A stretch of 64,000 nucleotides of DNA from DMER01 sp003451645 (GTDB taxonomy: Bacteria > Pseudomonadota > Alphaproteobacteria > Micropepsales > Micropepsaceae). Positions 26,634-35,707 of the stretch are shown piece after piece. Position 1 is the first letter of the stretch; each line of letters begins with the position of its first letter. The translations under genes and the position numbers were made by a program. The stretch lies in the NCBI GenBank assembly GCA_031976175.1, contig DALYLR010000004.1, positions 60,254 through 124,253 on the forward strand, in the 5' to 3' direction. The notes beneath the pieces were generated by a model, which ran no database searches, had not been told where the DNA came from, and was given only the letters and a program-made list of their open reading frames with translations.

Positions 26634-29600
26634 TCGTCGAGACGCCCGCGCCATAGCGCGTCTTCATATCCGCCACAAAGGCATCCAGCGTGTCGGCGCC
26701 CGCGGTGTCGCGCACCATGGTGCGCAAATCCGCACTGCCCGGATCGCCCTTGCCGACAATCACCGCAAACTGCCTGGCATCAGGGCTATCGGCCATTTTC
26801 GCGCCATAGCGTGCGCGCAAACGCTCCACCCCCCCCCGGTCATTGGCGAGCACAAAGGCGACCGCTGCTTTGAGAATGTCGGCCCGGCTGTTATCTGCGA
26901 GCGGCGCATCCGCGGTCGTGCTCGCCTGCGCGAGGGCCTCCAAGGCCTGACCCGCCTCCTGCCAGCGTTGCGACGTCCAGAACACATCCGCCCGCAGACG
27001 ATTGCCGGGCGCACCAATTTCGCCTTCCAGCGCCTCGATGGCCTCATCAGCGCGCTTCAACTCCGCCAATGCCCGCGCCTCCAGAAGCCGCCGCTCGCTG
27101 TTCAGCGCATCCGGCAGTCGCACCTGCCTGCTGCCGCGCAAGGCCGACAGCGCCTTTTCCGGTTTGCGGTCCATCAGATAAACCAGCGCCAGCCTCGCCG
27201 CGACGGATGCCTTGGGGATGCCATCCAGCCTGTTGTCGACCTGATGCTGCAAGAGTTCTGCCGCCTGCGGCAAGAGATCGACATCCATGAGGCGCTCCGC
27301 CAATTTGCGGATCACGGCATCGCCATCAAGGCCCGGTGGTGTCAGATCCTTGAAGTCATAGAACAGCGACAACGCCTGCACAGCGGGCAGCGCTTGCATT
27401 TTCTCCGACAGGAAGGCCTCCGCAAAGGCCTTCTGCATGTCAATTTGTACGGCGCGGGTCTCATCACTTGGCGGAAAATTGCGCACGGCGAGTTTGAGGG
27501 ACTCAAGGCCCTCACGCGTGCGGCCCTGGGTCAGATAAGCTTGGCCAAGAGCCCTCAAGGTTTGCATCTCGATTTCGTCCCCGCGCCAACGGAAGCGAAT
27601 GCGCTCCAGCGCATCAATGGTTTGCTCCGGCGTGATTTTCGCCGTGCGCGCTTTAAGCAAGGTCGCGTGAAGATCGGCGCGCACTTGCGATTCCGGATGA
27701 TTGAGCCCTGTTGTTTCCCCATAAAGCGCAAGCGCACTATCCGTGTTCCCAAGTGCCTCTTGGACGCGGGCCTCCATGAATTTGAACTGCGCATTGAGGC
27801 CGGGCGGCAGGTCCGGCGGGCGGATGGACAAGGCCCGCTCCGCTTCCTTTGCGTCACCCAAAGCAAGCGCCGAGGCGGCCAAAGCCAGACGCCCGCGCGC
27901 CTGCCAGTCCGGCGGATAGGCGCCAAAGTAGCGCGCCGCCTCATTCAGGTTCGACCGGGCCTCGGCATGTTGCCCAAGTCCTGCTTGCGCCAGACCCCGC
28001 AAAAACGCCGCATGCGGATCATTTGCCAGTTGCGCCAAGGTCAGATCCTCGAGCGCCTCCCGGTATCGCCGCAATTGGATGTTCGCAATCGCTGACAACA
28101 CCCTGAAGGCTGGTGTGTTTGGCGCTGTTTGGTCCTTTGCCGTAATGACGCGCAGTATACCGATGGCCTCGGCACCCAGATTCTGCGCCACATAGAACCG
28201 CGCCAGCGCCATCCGCGCATCGCTCATACCAGGAGGCGACTCCGCCGATTTGCGGAGCAGAGTGCGCGCAGCATCACGCGGCTCCTCGCCCGCCCGGCGC
28301 CAGCGCTCGAAGTCGGGCGCCGGATAGGGGCTGTCCGGAGCAATACCGCCGATCTGCACCTCGCGCGGGCCCTCTTGCGACAGCGCAAGGCCACGCGGCC
28401 TCGCCACAATGACGGCCCCTTCCGCCGCCGTCACCTGAATATCATCCGCCAGCGGACGGATGGCGAGGCCCTGTAATGATTCCAAGACCTCCAACTCGGC
28501 CATCCGCCGCCGGGTTGTAATCCCCGCCACAGGAGCCGGCATTGTCACCACCGCAATACGGTCGCCTGCCTCTGGGTCCGTCACCCAAACCGGATCGCTG
28601 GCCGGCCGGACGAGCGCCCGCAGGCGCCCGACGCCATCGGCTTGAACATCACGCAGCAGCGAAATCTGTGCCGGCCGTGAGACCGCCATAGGCCCGATGG
28701 CAAGTGCCCAAAACTTGTCGCCTGCTGAGACCGCTGCCGGGCGTTCGGCTGGCACCCTCAGACGCAGAATTCGCGCCGCCGACCCCTCAAGCACAGGGGC
28801 CGCCATCACATTGATCCCTGCTCCAGCAATTGCGGTTAGGGCGGAGGCATCCACAGCCTCAGCCGTCTCGAACACGAGCCAAAGACTGGCGCCGCGCCGG
28901 AACACCGCGGCCTTTGGGCGGTTTTCGAAAGGGAAGTAGAGCGTCACCGTGTCGCCATTCAGGACAGTGGAAATGTTGCCCGCTTTCAAATTGGGTGGTG
29001 CTTTCTCCGCCTCCGGATCATTTGTGCCCTGCGCCGCTGTTTCACCCGTCGCCGCGCTTGGCGCCGCCGGAGATGCGCCTTGGGCCTTGGCAGCCAGCGC
29101 CGCCGCGTCACTGAGGACAAGAGGCTTGGGAGCCTGAACCTCAGTAACGGCGTCCGCTTTTTTGTCCGTGGGCGGCGGTTGCGGCACTGAGAGATTGGGT
29201 CCCGCCGCTCCCGCATCCAGTGTCACCGCACCGGCAGGCACCGTGGCCACGGCCGGCGCAGTCGCTGCTTGCGCATCTGTGGCGGTTGCCTTGCTCGTGC
29301 CCGAGGCACTTTGATCGGACGCAGGCTCCAAGATATCGACAATGACCTGACGCCCCTCCGCCCGATCGGCAAGCCGCACCTCAGGATCAGTTCGTACCAA
29401 GATCGTCAGGTTCTTCTGGGCGGGATCGGCCTTGATGGCTTTGATCCATCCCGCTTGGCGATCCGCAAAGCGCTTCAGGTCGATTGTGCCGGGCCTGTCA
29501 AACCGGATGGCCAACTCGCCATTCCTGAACACCGTGTCGTATTGAACCGGCTCTGGCCAATCGAAACTGAGCCGTGTCAGCGTTTCCATCTCACTCACCC

Positions 29601-30102
29601 GCACGCCCACGGCCTTTGCCTCTTGCAGGGCTTGCGCTTCTGGGTCTTGAACCGGGTCCGGATCTTTTTTGGCAAGCGGCGACACCAGATCAAAAGCGAT
29701 CATCCGTCCCGCTTTGCTGTTGAGCAGTTTCGCGGGCGCCTTGAGAGCGATGCGCAGACCGCGCCCATCATTGTCAAGCCGCACCAGTGCGGCGGCACCG
29801 CGCATTTGGGCTGCTATCCGGTCTGGATCAATCGAAAGCGGGTCCGCAAATCGCAAGACCAGAACATTGTTGATCAATTCGCCCGTCGCCTGTGCGCGGC
29901 CTGCCTCGTCCCATGTGAAGAGGAGGCGCACGGTATCGCCTTTGTTCGAAACATCGAGCTTGGGCGCGCGCGATACCGCCTCGCCCTGCGCCACCGCGGG
30001 CGCGATCTTGACGATCAGGCGCGGATCGAACGGACGCGCGAGCCAAAAGAGGCCCGCAAGGGCCAAGACAATGAGACCGCTTTTGCGCACAATGATCCGC
30101 AT
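26626..30102 (-). CDS. Large TPR-containing envelope protein of the motility region
   Basis: 1158 residues. A membrane/signal segment (about 8-24, GLIVLALAGLFWLARPF) is followed by beta-rich modules (TVRLLFTWDEAGRAQATGE and repeats of this type), a Pro/Ala/Thr-rich linker (about 270-370), another beta module and a long C-terminal TPR array (about 620-1100). It is probably exported and anchored in the inner membrane or periplasm. It lies next to motE and fliM, and similar large TPR proteins occupy this place in other alphaproteobacterial flagellar clusters, suggesting a motility or stator-related role, not proven. A possible sigma-54 promoter lies upstream. Confidence 0.75.
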   Translation of the reverse strand: MRIIVRKSGLIVLALAGLFWLARPFDPRLIVKIAPAVAQGEAVSRAPKLDVSNKGDTVRLLFTWDEAGRAQATGELINNVLVLRFADPLSIDPDRIAAQMRGAAALVRLDNDGRGLRIALKAPAKLLNSKAGRMIAFDLVSPLAKKDPDPVQDPEAQALQEAKAVGVRVSEMETLTRLSFDWPEPVQYDTVFRNGELAIRFDRPGTIDLKRFADRQAGWIKAIKADPAQKNLTILVRTDPEVRLADRAEGRQVIVDILEPASDQSASGTSKATATDAQAATAPAVATVPAGAVTLDAGAAGPNLSVPQPPPTDKKADAVTEVQAPKPLVLSDAAALAAKAQGASPAAPSAATGETAAQGTNDPEAEKAPPNLKAGNISTVLNGDTVTLYFPFENRPKAAVFRRGASLWLVFETAEAVDASALTAIAGAGINVMAAPVLEGSAARILRLRVPAERPAAVSAGDKFWALAIGPMAVSRPAQISLLRDVQADGVGRLRALVRPASDPVWVTDPEAGDRIAVVTMPAPVAGITTRRRMAELEVLESLQGLAIRPLADDIQVTAAEGAVIVARPRGLALSQEGPREVQIGGIAPDSPYPAPDFERWRRAGEEPRDAARTLLRKSAESPPGMSDARMALARFYVAQNLGAEAIGILRVITAKDQTAPNTPAFRVLSAIANIQLRRYREALEDLTLAQLANDPHAAFLRGLAQAGLGQHAEARSNLNEAARYFGAYPPDWQARGRLALAASALALGDAKEAERALSIRPPDLPPGLNAQFKFMEARVQEALGNTDSALALYGETTGLNHPESQVRADLHATLLKARTAKITPEQTIDALERIRFRWRGDEIEMQTLRALGQAYLTQGRTREGLESLKLAVRNFPPSDETRAVQIDMQKAFAEAFLSEKMQALPAVQALSLFYDFKDLTPPGLDGDAVIRKLAERLMDVDLLPQAAELLQHQVDNRLDGIPKASVAARLALVYLMDRKPEKALSALRGSRQVRLPDALNSERRLLEARALAELKRADEAIEALEGEIGAPGNRLRADVFWTSQRWQEAGQALEALAQASTTADAPLADNSRADILKAAVAFVLANDRGGVERLRARYGAKMADSPDARQFAVIVGKGDPGSADLRTMVRDTAGADTLDAFVADMKTRYGAGVSTIN

Positions 30103-30150
30103 TCAAACAATCGACAGGGTGACAAGCGCGATGCGCCTGTCATACCCTTC

Positions 30151-30166
30151 GCAACCCTAGAACCAA
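30151..30166 (-). promoter_or_regulatory. Possible sigma-54 promoter of the TPR gene
   Basis: On the minus strand TTGGTTCTAGGGTTGC has GG and GC at exactly the -24/-12 spacing and a consensus TTGC. The -24 half matches the consensus TGGCACG only partly. It lies about 50 bases upstream of the start at 30102. Confidence 0.4.
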
Positions 30167-30196
30167 GGCCGTTAAGCTGGTGTTAAGCCCAAGGTC

Positions 30197-31060
30197 TCAG
30201 CCCTGCGGCTGGGCCGTGGCAGGTGCAGCCGGTGCGGCCTGGGCGGGCAAAGGTGCTGGTGCCGGCGGCGGCGGCATCTCTGGCAGCACGTCCGGCTGCA
30301 AGGCTGCGGCCGGTTGCGCCGGAGCCGGAGCAACAGGGGCAGGCGATGGCAACGGCACAGGCGTTGGCTCTGCCGGCGGAACTGTCGGTCCCTCGGGTTC
30401 GGCAGCACTCTTCGCCGCTTGAGCAAGCCCATCGATCTGCGCTTTGTTGATGTCCAAGCGCTTGGCGAGCATCACCGTCAGATCCTGTGCTTTGACGGCA
30501 TCCATCAGCGCCATAACTGAACCCAGTTTTGCGGGCTTCATTTTGGCGGCCACGGGCAACAAAACAGTATGATCCAACTTCTCAAAAATGCGCGCCGCGT
30601 CGCCTGGCTTCATGCTCTCATACATTTTCACAAGGCTTGCCAGCTGCTCATCTTGTGCCGCTTCCCTCTGCCCCAACAGAGCGTTGATGCGGCCTTCAAT
30701 GGCCTTTAACTCGCTCACCCGCTCCTCGATCCGCCGCTCCGCCGCAGCCATCGTCTGCTCACGGATCGACAATTCACGCTCGCGCTGATCCAGCGCCTCG
30801 CGCCGTTTTGAAAGGCTCCGCAAGACATCGGCTTCCGAGCGTGAGTTGCTTTCGGCCTCCACGGCCGCCGGAGACACAGGTGCCACGGCCGCTGTGCTCG
30901 CCGGTGGTGGCGCAGGGGTGGCTGGCGCTTCGGCCGCCGCCGCCGCGTGCGCGGGCGCGATCCACACTTGCTCCGCACCCGACAGAACTTCCGCACCCTT
31001 GCTCACCAAGGCTAGGGCGCATCCTCCAAGCAAAACCGGAACCAAGCGGACTGTCACCAT
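30197..31060 (-). CDS. motE: Flagellar motility protein MotE (MgtE-N-like)
   Basis: 287 residues. An N-terminal signal/membrane segment precedes a coiled coil (about 95-155, rich in Glu/Arg/Gln) and the MotE core YESMKPGDAARIFEKLDHTVLLPVAAKMKPAKLGSVMALMD (about 165-215). The core has the MgtE-N fold used by alphaproteobacterial MotE, a periplasmic chaperone for the stator partner MotC. The C-terminal ~80 residues are Pro/Ala-rich. Last gene of fliL-fliM-DUF6468-motE. Confidence 0.8.
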   Translation of the reverse strand: MVTVRLVPVLLGGCALALVSKGAEVLSGAEQVWIAPAHAAAAAEAPATPAPPPASTAAVAPVSPAAVEAESNSRSEADVLRSLSKRREALDQRERELSIREQTMAAAERRIEERVSELKAIEGRINALLGQREAAQDEQLASLVKMYESMKPGDAARIFEKLDHTVLLPVAAKMKPAKLGSVMALMDAVKAQDLTVMLAKRLDINKAQIDGLAQAAKSAAEPEGPTVPPAEPTPVPLPSPAPVAPAPAQPAAALQPDVLPEMPPPPAPAPLPAQAAPAAPATAQPQG

Positions 31061-31062
31061 GA

Positions 31063-31419
31063 CTAGCGGGCTCCCCCAAGCGCGCGCAATGCCGTGGCGG
31101 CTGGATCACTCTGTGGCCGCCGCGGCCCTTGCACCATTTGCGTGCCGCGATCTGACAGCAGCGCCATTTCATCGGTAAGCGCACGGGCACGCTTGATTTG
31201 CTGATCGAGTGCGGCACCGCTTTCTTGTGCAGTATTCTTGAGGCCGGAGATTGACGCCTCTGCTCGCATGCTCGCGACCGTCAGCTCCCGGATCAAATCC
31301 GCCATCGCGGTTTGGCCGGCGCGAAAGGACTTTAGCCGCCATTCCAGCCGCAATACCGCAGCCAGCATGGCCAGCAACAGAAGCGCCAGAAGTCCATCTG
31401 CAATCAAACTAGGTGTCAT
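31063..31419 (-). CDS. DUF6468-type flagellar region membrane protein
   Basis: 118 residues from ATG 31419. The N-terminal membrane helix SLIADGLLALLLLAMLAAVLRL is followed by a coiled-coil-prone region (ELTVASMRAEASISGLKNTAQESGAALDQQIKRARALTDE). This matches the short DUF6468 proteins found between fliM and motE in alphaproteobacteria. Function unknown. The start lies 10 bases after fliM and the stop 2 bases before motE, so it belongs to that operon. Confidence 0.75.
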   Translation of the reverse strand: MTPSLIADGLLALLLLAMLAAVLRLEWRLKSFRAGQTAMADLIRELTVASMRAEASISGLKNTAQESGAALDQQIKRARALTDEMALLSDRGTQMVQGPRRPQSDPAATALRALGGAR

Positions 31420-31429
31420 CGATGCGCTC

Positions 31430-32524
31430 CTATTCTGTTGGCACGCGGCGCCGGATGATGTCCTCAACGCGCACCGCGACTTGATGCCCGATGCGCCCCA
31501 TGCGCCCGCGCAAGAGCGGCACGCCGCCGCAGCGCATTTCAATTCGGGCCTCGGGCGTCGCGTTGAGCATCAAGGTCTGCCCGGGCTTGAACGCCATCAC
31601 CTCTTTGAGGGTCATCTTTTGCTCATCGAGCACAGCGTCGATCTCGACATTGGTGCGCCACAATTCGGTTGCCAAATGGCCCTCCCAAATGGAGTCGCGG
31701 CCGAATTTCTCGCCCATGAACATCTGTAGCAGCAGTTCGCGAATGGGCTCGAGCGTCGCGTAAGGCAACAGAAGTTCCAGCCTGCCGCCGCGATCCTCCA
31801 TGTCGATGCGCAATTTCACCAGCACCGCCGCATTGGCGGGCCTGGCGATCGCGGCAAAGCGCGGATTGATCTCAAGGCGGTCCAGATTGAAGTGCAGTGC
31901 GGACAATGGCTCAAAGGCGATCTGCATGTCGCTTAAGACCACCTCGATCATCCGCTGAACCAGGCTGCGCTCAATCGTCGTATACGGACGGCCTTCGACG
32001 CGCATGGCGGCTGTGCCACGCCGTCCGCCCAGAAGCACATCCACAATCGAATAGATGAGGTTGGAATCGACCGTCAGAAGCCCAAAATTATCGAGCTCCT
32101 CTGCGCGAAACACTGCCAGAATCGCTGGCAACGGAATTGAGTTCAAATAATCGCCAAAACGGATCGAGGAAATATTGTCGAGGCTTACCTCGACATTGTC
32201 GGAGGTAAAATTCCTGAGAGAGGTCGTCATCAACCGCACAAGGCGGTCAAAGACGATCTCCAGCATCGGCAGCCGCTCATAGGATACGAGTGCAGAATTG
32301 ATAATCGCGCGCACGCCGGTGCGCTCACTCTGATCCTCAACCCCCGCGTCAAACCCTAACAGGCTGTCGATTTCGTCTTGATTGAGGATGCGCTCCGATC
32401 CGCCCGCGGACGCCGCCCCATCATTCTCCAGCATGCTCTCCCAGGCCGACGCGTCTTCCGCCCCGCCCGTTTGCGCGCCAGCCTGTGGTTCCGGTCCTAC
32501 GGTGCCATCCGGCGTTCCAGTCAT
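31430..32524 (-). CDS. fliM: Flagellar motor switch protein FliM
   Basis: 364 residues. The N-terminal LNQDEIDSLLGFD (about 46-58) is the CheY-P-binding EIDALL-type segment. The middle domain has FDRLVRLMTTSLRNFTSDNVEVSLDNISSIRFGDYLNSIP and the C-terminal SpoA-like domain ends in the beta core that contacts FliN. FliM forms the C-ring that sets rotation direction. The N-terminus carries an unusually long Gly/Ala/Glu-rich lead before the CheY-binding segment. Confidence 0.96.
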   Translation of the reverse strand: MTGTPDGTVGPEPQAGAQTGGAEDASAWESMLENDGAASAGGSERILNQDEIDSLLGFDAGVEDQSERTGVRAIINSALVSYERLPMLEIVFDRLVRLMTTSLRNFTSDNVEVSLDNISSIRFGDYLNSIPLPAILAVFRAEELDNFGLLTVDSNLIYSIVDVLLGGRRGTAAMRVEGRPYTTIERSLVQRMIEVVLSDMQIAFEPLSALHFNLDRLEINPRFAAIARPANAAVLVKLRIDMEDRGGRLELLLPYATLEPIRELLLQMFMGEKFGRDSIWEGHLATELWRTNVEIDAVLDEQKMTLKEVMAFKPGQTLMLNATPEARIEMRCGGVPLLRGRMGRIGHQVAVRVEDIIRRRVPTE

Positions 32525-32535
32525 ACGCGATCCGC

Positions 32536-33198
32536 CTACTGAATAATCATGTCTTTGAACAGAACATCTTGCACCTCAACGGGTGAGGCCGCCATTTTCA
32601 CCCGCCGCAGCAATTCCTCCTTCAGGCGGATCGTCGCCGCCGACCCGCTCAATTCCTCAACCCGCAATTCCCGCAAATAGGTTTGGAATTGGTCAACAAC
32701 GCGCGGCAGAACGCCCTCCACTGCCTTGATCGCATTTGGCTCACTCAATTCGAGCGACACCACAAGCTTTAGGAATACTGGCTTCTCATCCGACCGCAGA
32801 TTAACGAGTATCGCTGGCAGATCAAAGAACACAGGCTGCCCCGGCACATAGTTGGCGGTATGGGCGTCGGCTGCGCCGTGCCCGCCGCCATGCCCGTCAT
32901 CTTTCTTATGGTCCGCAGCTTTCCCGTGGGCATCCCCATGGCCAGCTTCCTTTTTGGCCTCCCCATGCGCGTCCTTTGGCGCCCCATGCGCATCAGCCGC
33001 CGGTGCCCCATGGGCATCCGCGACGGCGTTCTCCTCCCCGCCACTAAACAAGAGGAAATAGGCCGCGCCGCCGCCACCCAGCACCAGCAGCAACGCGGCA
33101 CCCGCAATGATCATCATTTTCTTCTTGGAGGATTTGGCCGGGGCCTCGCCCGCATCGCCTTCGGGCTTGGCGCCCTTCTCCTCTTCGCTCTTCGCCAT
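32536..33198 (-). CDS. fliL: Flagellar basal body-associated protein FliL with His-rich linker
   Basis: 220 residues. A cytoplasmic Lys/Glu-rich start, one membrane helix (about 29-51), a periplasmic linker (61-113) built of repeated DAHG/GHG units with nine histidines, and the conserved stomatin-like FliL domain (about 120-220: VFFDLPAILVNLRSDEKPVFLKLVVSLEL ... VQDVLFKDMIIQ). FliL surrounds the stator units. The histidine-rich stretch is longer than in textbook FliL and could bind metal. First gene of the operon, divergent from flgF. Confidence 0.93.
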   Translation of the reverse strand: MAKSEEEKGAKPEGDAGEAPAKSSKKKMMIIAGAALLLVLGGGGAAYFLLFSGGEENAVADAHGAPAADAHGAPKDAHGEAKKEAGHGDAHGKAADHKKDDGHGGGHGAADAHTANYVPGQPVFFDLPAILVNLRSDEKPVFLKLVVSLELSEPNAIKAVEGVLPRVVDQFQTYLRELRVEELSGSAATIRLKEELLRRVKMAASPVEVQDVLFKDMIIQ

Positions 33199-33283
33199 CT
33201 TAACAATCCGTTTACTGACACTTTAGCGCAATTTGTCCGTGCTCTGACTTCTAGGCCCCGCCCGGTTAAGATTGCGTATGGTC

Positions 33284-33299
33284 CCGGCATTTTTTGCCG
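33284..33299. promoter_or_regulatory. FlbD/ftr-like palindrome between fliL and flgF
   Basis: CCGGCATTTTTTGCCG is a palindrome (CGGCA...TGCCG) in the divergent fliL-flgF region, about 60 bases upstream of the flgF -24/-12 element. The same element occurs in the fliX-flgI region (37564-37580). It resembles the ftr sites bound by the sigma-54 activator FlbD in Caulobacter, as I recall them. Confidence 0.65.
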
Positions 33300-33350
33300 C
33301 CCCGCCGGACCATGAGAACCAAAAACCTCAGTAAAACGCGATTTCTGCGC

Positions 33351-33366
33351 TGGCACGGGGGATGCA
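33351..33366 (+). promoter_or_regulatory. Sigma-54 promoter of flgF
   Basis: TGGCACGGGGGATGCA matches the sigma-54 consensus TGGCACG-N4-TTGCW with one mismatch and correct GG-GC spacing. It ends 54 bases before the flgF start codon, with the ftr-like palindrome upstream in enhancer position. Confidence 0.8.
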
Positions 33367-33419
33367 ACGCACAACCGCCAAGGGTCCGCTGGACCTACCG
33401 GCGAGGGGATCTTGCGTCC

Positions 33420-34157
33420 ATGGAAAATGCACTGCTTGTCGGCTTGACCGCTCAACTGGCCTTGCGCCGCTCGATGGAGATAGTCGCGAACAATGTCGCG
33501 AACATCTCGACCGGCGGTTACAAGCGCGAGAACCCCATCTTTGAGCAAGTCCTGGCGCAAGTGGATGCCCCCGACCGTTTGGAGGGAACCGCGGAGGTGG
33601 CCTTTGTGCGCGACTACCGCGTCTTGCGCGATCTCTCCGCAGGCCCTTTGGAGCAGACCGGTGCGCCATTGGACGTCGCCATTGGCGGCGCCGGCCACTT
33701 CGTGATTGAGACACCAAACGGCGAGCGCTTCACACGCGACGGGCATTTCAAAATCGACAGCGCGGGCCGCGTTGTCACCCGCGATGGCCTCGGTGTGATG
33801 GGAGAGGCTGGCCCCTTGTCGCTTCCCGCCAATGCCACAGACATCAAAATCTCCGAGGACGGAACGGTTTCGGCGAACGGTACAGTCGCGGGCCGCCTGC
33901 GTGTTGTGACTTTCGCCAATGAGCAAACCATGATCAAGGAAGGCGCAAATCTCTTGCGCAGCGATGAGGCCCCCGCTCCGGCCGCCGCACCCCGCCTTGC
34001 GCAAGGAATGCTGGAGCGCTCCAATGTGCAGGGCGTGGCCGAAATCACCCGAATGATCGAGATCAGCCGCGCCTATCAGGCCGTGTCGGAACAAGTCAAC
34101 CAATCTGAAGAAACGCTCAAACGCGCCGTGCAGAAGCTTGGCGAAGTGCGCAGCTAG
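33420..34157 (+). CDS. flgF: Flagellar basal-body rod protein FlgF
   Basis: 245 residues from ATG 33420 (MENALLVGLTAQLALRRSMEIVANNVANIST). The N-terminal rod motif ANNVANISTGGYKRE, the central FTRDGHFKIDSAGRVVTRDG and the C-terminal SRAYQAVSEQVNQSEETLKRAVQKLGE are typical of FlgF, a proximal rod component. It is the first gene of the plus-strand flgF-flgG-flgA-flgH set driven by the sigma-54 site upstream. Confidence 0.95.
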   Translation: MENALLVGLTAQLALRRSMEIVANNVANISTGGYKRENPIFEQVLAQVDAPDRLEGTAEVAFVRDYRVLRDLSAGPLEQTGAPLDVAIGGAGHFVIETPNGERFTRDGHFKIDSAGRVVTRDGLGVMGEAGPLSLPANATDIKISEDGTVSANGTVAGRLRVVTFANEQTMIKEGANLLRSDEAPAPAAAPRLAQGMLERSNVQGVAEITRMIEISRAYQAVSEQVNQSEETLKRAVQKLGEVRS

Positions 34158-34180
34158 ACCATACGTGTAAGGACAAACCC

Positions 34181-34972
34181 ATGCGTTCCCTGAACATCGC
34201 CTCGACCGGTATGCTGGCCCAGCAGCTGAACGTTGAGGTCATCTCCAACAATATCGCGAATATGAACACGACGGGCTTCAAACGTCAGCGGGCGGAGTTT
34301 CAAGATCTGATCTACCAGAATATCGAGCGGATGGGTTCGACATCCTCCGCTTCCGGCACTTTGGTGCCTACAGGCATTCAGGTGGGCTCTGGTGTCAAGA
34401 CCGGGGCTGTCTACCGCCTGATGAGCCAGGGCAATATGAACCTGACCGAGAGCCGTTATGATCTGGCCATCGAGGGCAAGGGTTTTTTCCGCATCCGCAA
34501 GCCTGATGGGGAGACGGGCTACACGCGCGCGGGCTCCTTCGCCTTGTCCGCAACCGGACAAATCGTCACGAACGATGGCTATCCGGTCGAGCCCGGGATA
34601 ACCGTGCCGCAGGACGCAACCGACGTGACCATCAATTCGCAAGGGCAGGTGTCGATCAAGCTGGCGGGCCAAACCGCGGAGACTGTGGTCGGGCAGCTGG
34701 AATTGGCGATTTTCCCGAATGAGGCCGGCCTTGAGAGTTTGGGCGACAATCTATTCCGCGAAACGGCCTCCTCAGGGGCTGCTCAAGTAGGCACACCAGG
34801 CGGTACCGGGTACGGAACAATTCTGCAAGGCTTCCTCGAGACCTCGAATGTGAACGCGGTATCGGAGATTACATCTCTGATTACTGCTCAGCGCGCCTAT
34901 GACATGAATTCCAAAGTGATCACGGCCTCTGACGAGATGCTGCAGACCACGTCACGTCTGGCCCGCGGTTAG
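34181..34972 (+). CDS. flgG: Flagellar basal-body distal rod protein FlgG
   Basis: 263 residues. It starts MRSLNIASTGMLAQQLNVEVISNNIANMNTTGFKR. The FlgG-specific insert QDLIYQNIERMGS and GTLVPTGIQVGSGVKTGAVYRLMSQGN follow, and the end has SEITSLITAQRAYDMNSKVITASDEMLQTTSRL. It forms the distal rod, whose length is set before hook assembly. Gap to flgF 23 bases, to flgA 10 bases. Confidence 0.97.
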   Translation: MRSLNIASTGMLAQQLNVEVISNNIANMNTTGFKRQRAEFQDLIYQNIERMGSTSSASGTLVPTGIQVGSGVKTGAVYRLMSQGNMNLTESRYDLAIEGKGFFRIRKPDGETGYTRAGSFALSATGQIVTNDGYPVEPGITVPQDATDVTINSQGQVSIKLAGQTAETVVGQLELAIFPNEAGLESLGDNLFRETASSGAAQVGTPGGTGYGTILQGFLETSNVNAVSEITSLITAQRAYDMNSKVITASDEMLQTTSRLARG

Positions 34973-34982
34973 GAGTTGAGCG

Positions 34983-35672
34983 ATGATCAAAGCCCTGCTC
35001 ATTCTTCTCCTGTCGGCCGCCGCAGCCAAAGCACAAACACCGCCAACTTTCGGGGAGCGCGCGGCAGAGGCCGTCGCCGCCCGCTATGGCGCGGGTCAAT
35101 TCGCCCGGCTCGCCTTCACAAAGCCTGCCATCGCAGAGGCCGCAGGCCGGCTGTACGGTCCGGATGCGCAGATCTCGGTCGAAAGCTTCGATCCGCACAC
35201 GCATCGTTTCGCGCTCCGGATCGAGGCGGCACAGGGCGCGCAGGCCATGCCGCCCACCCTACTGACCGGTATCGCGACGCCATTGGTCAGCATTCCGGTG
35301 CTCGCCCGGGATGTTAAGCCCGGTGACGTTATCCGCAGTGCCGACATCGTAACACAGACGCTTGAGCCTAATCGTCTGCCCCCGGGCACCGTCCGCACGC
35401 TCCAGGAACTGGAAGGTTTGACCCCGCGTTACCATCTCAACGCCAACCGTCCGGTGACGGCACAATCGTTGCGCCGCAAACCGGTGATCCTGAAAGGCGA
35501 TGCGGTGTCTGTGCGGTTTGTCGTAGGCGGTCTTGAACTGTCGGCGGCTGCGCAAGCGATGCATGACGCAGGCCCCGGCGAGCCGCTGCAGATCCTCAAT
35601 TTGCGGTCGAAGAAAACGCTCGACGCCGTGGCAACCGCCCCCGGGCAAGCCGAAATCCGCAATCCAATTTGA
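34983..35672 (+). CDS. flgA: Flagellar P-ring formation protein FlgA
   Basis: 229 residues with a signal peptide (about 1-17, ending AAAKA). The C-terminal SAF-type domain is recognisable: IPVLARDVKPGDVIRSADI, NRPVTAQSLRRKPVILKGDAVSVRF and GEPLQILNLRSKKTLDAVATAPGQAEI. FlgA is the periplasmic chaperone for P-ring assembly by FlgI, encoded 2 kb downstream. The N-terminal ~100 residues are family-variable. Confidence 0.93.
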   Translation: MIKALLILLLSAAAAKAQTPPTFGERAAEAVAARYGAGQFARLAFTKPAIAEAAGRLYGPDAQISVESFDPHTHRFALRIEAAQGAQAMPPTLLTGIATPLVSIPVLARDVKPGDVIRSADIVTQTLEPNRLPPGTVRTLQELEGLTPRYHLNANRPVTAQSLRRKPVILKGDAVSVRFVVGGLELSAAAQAMHDAGPGEPLQILNLRSKKTLDAVATAPGQAEIRNPI

Positions 35673-35707
35673 TCCGGCCACACCATAACGACGAGAAAGC
35701 CCACGCC

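Noticed and set aside
26596..28095. 499-codon plus-strand open frame
   Set aside because: Antisense to the TPR protein gene, no signal or family pattern.
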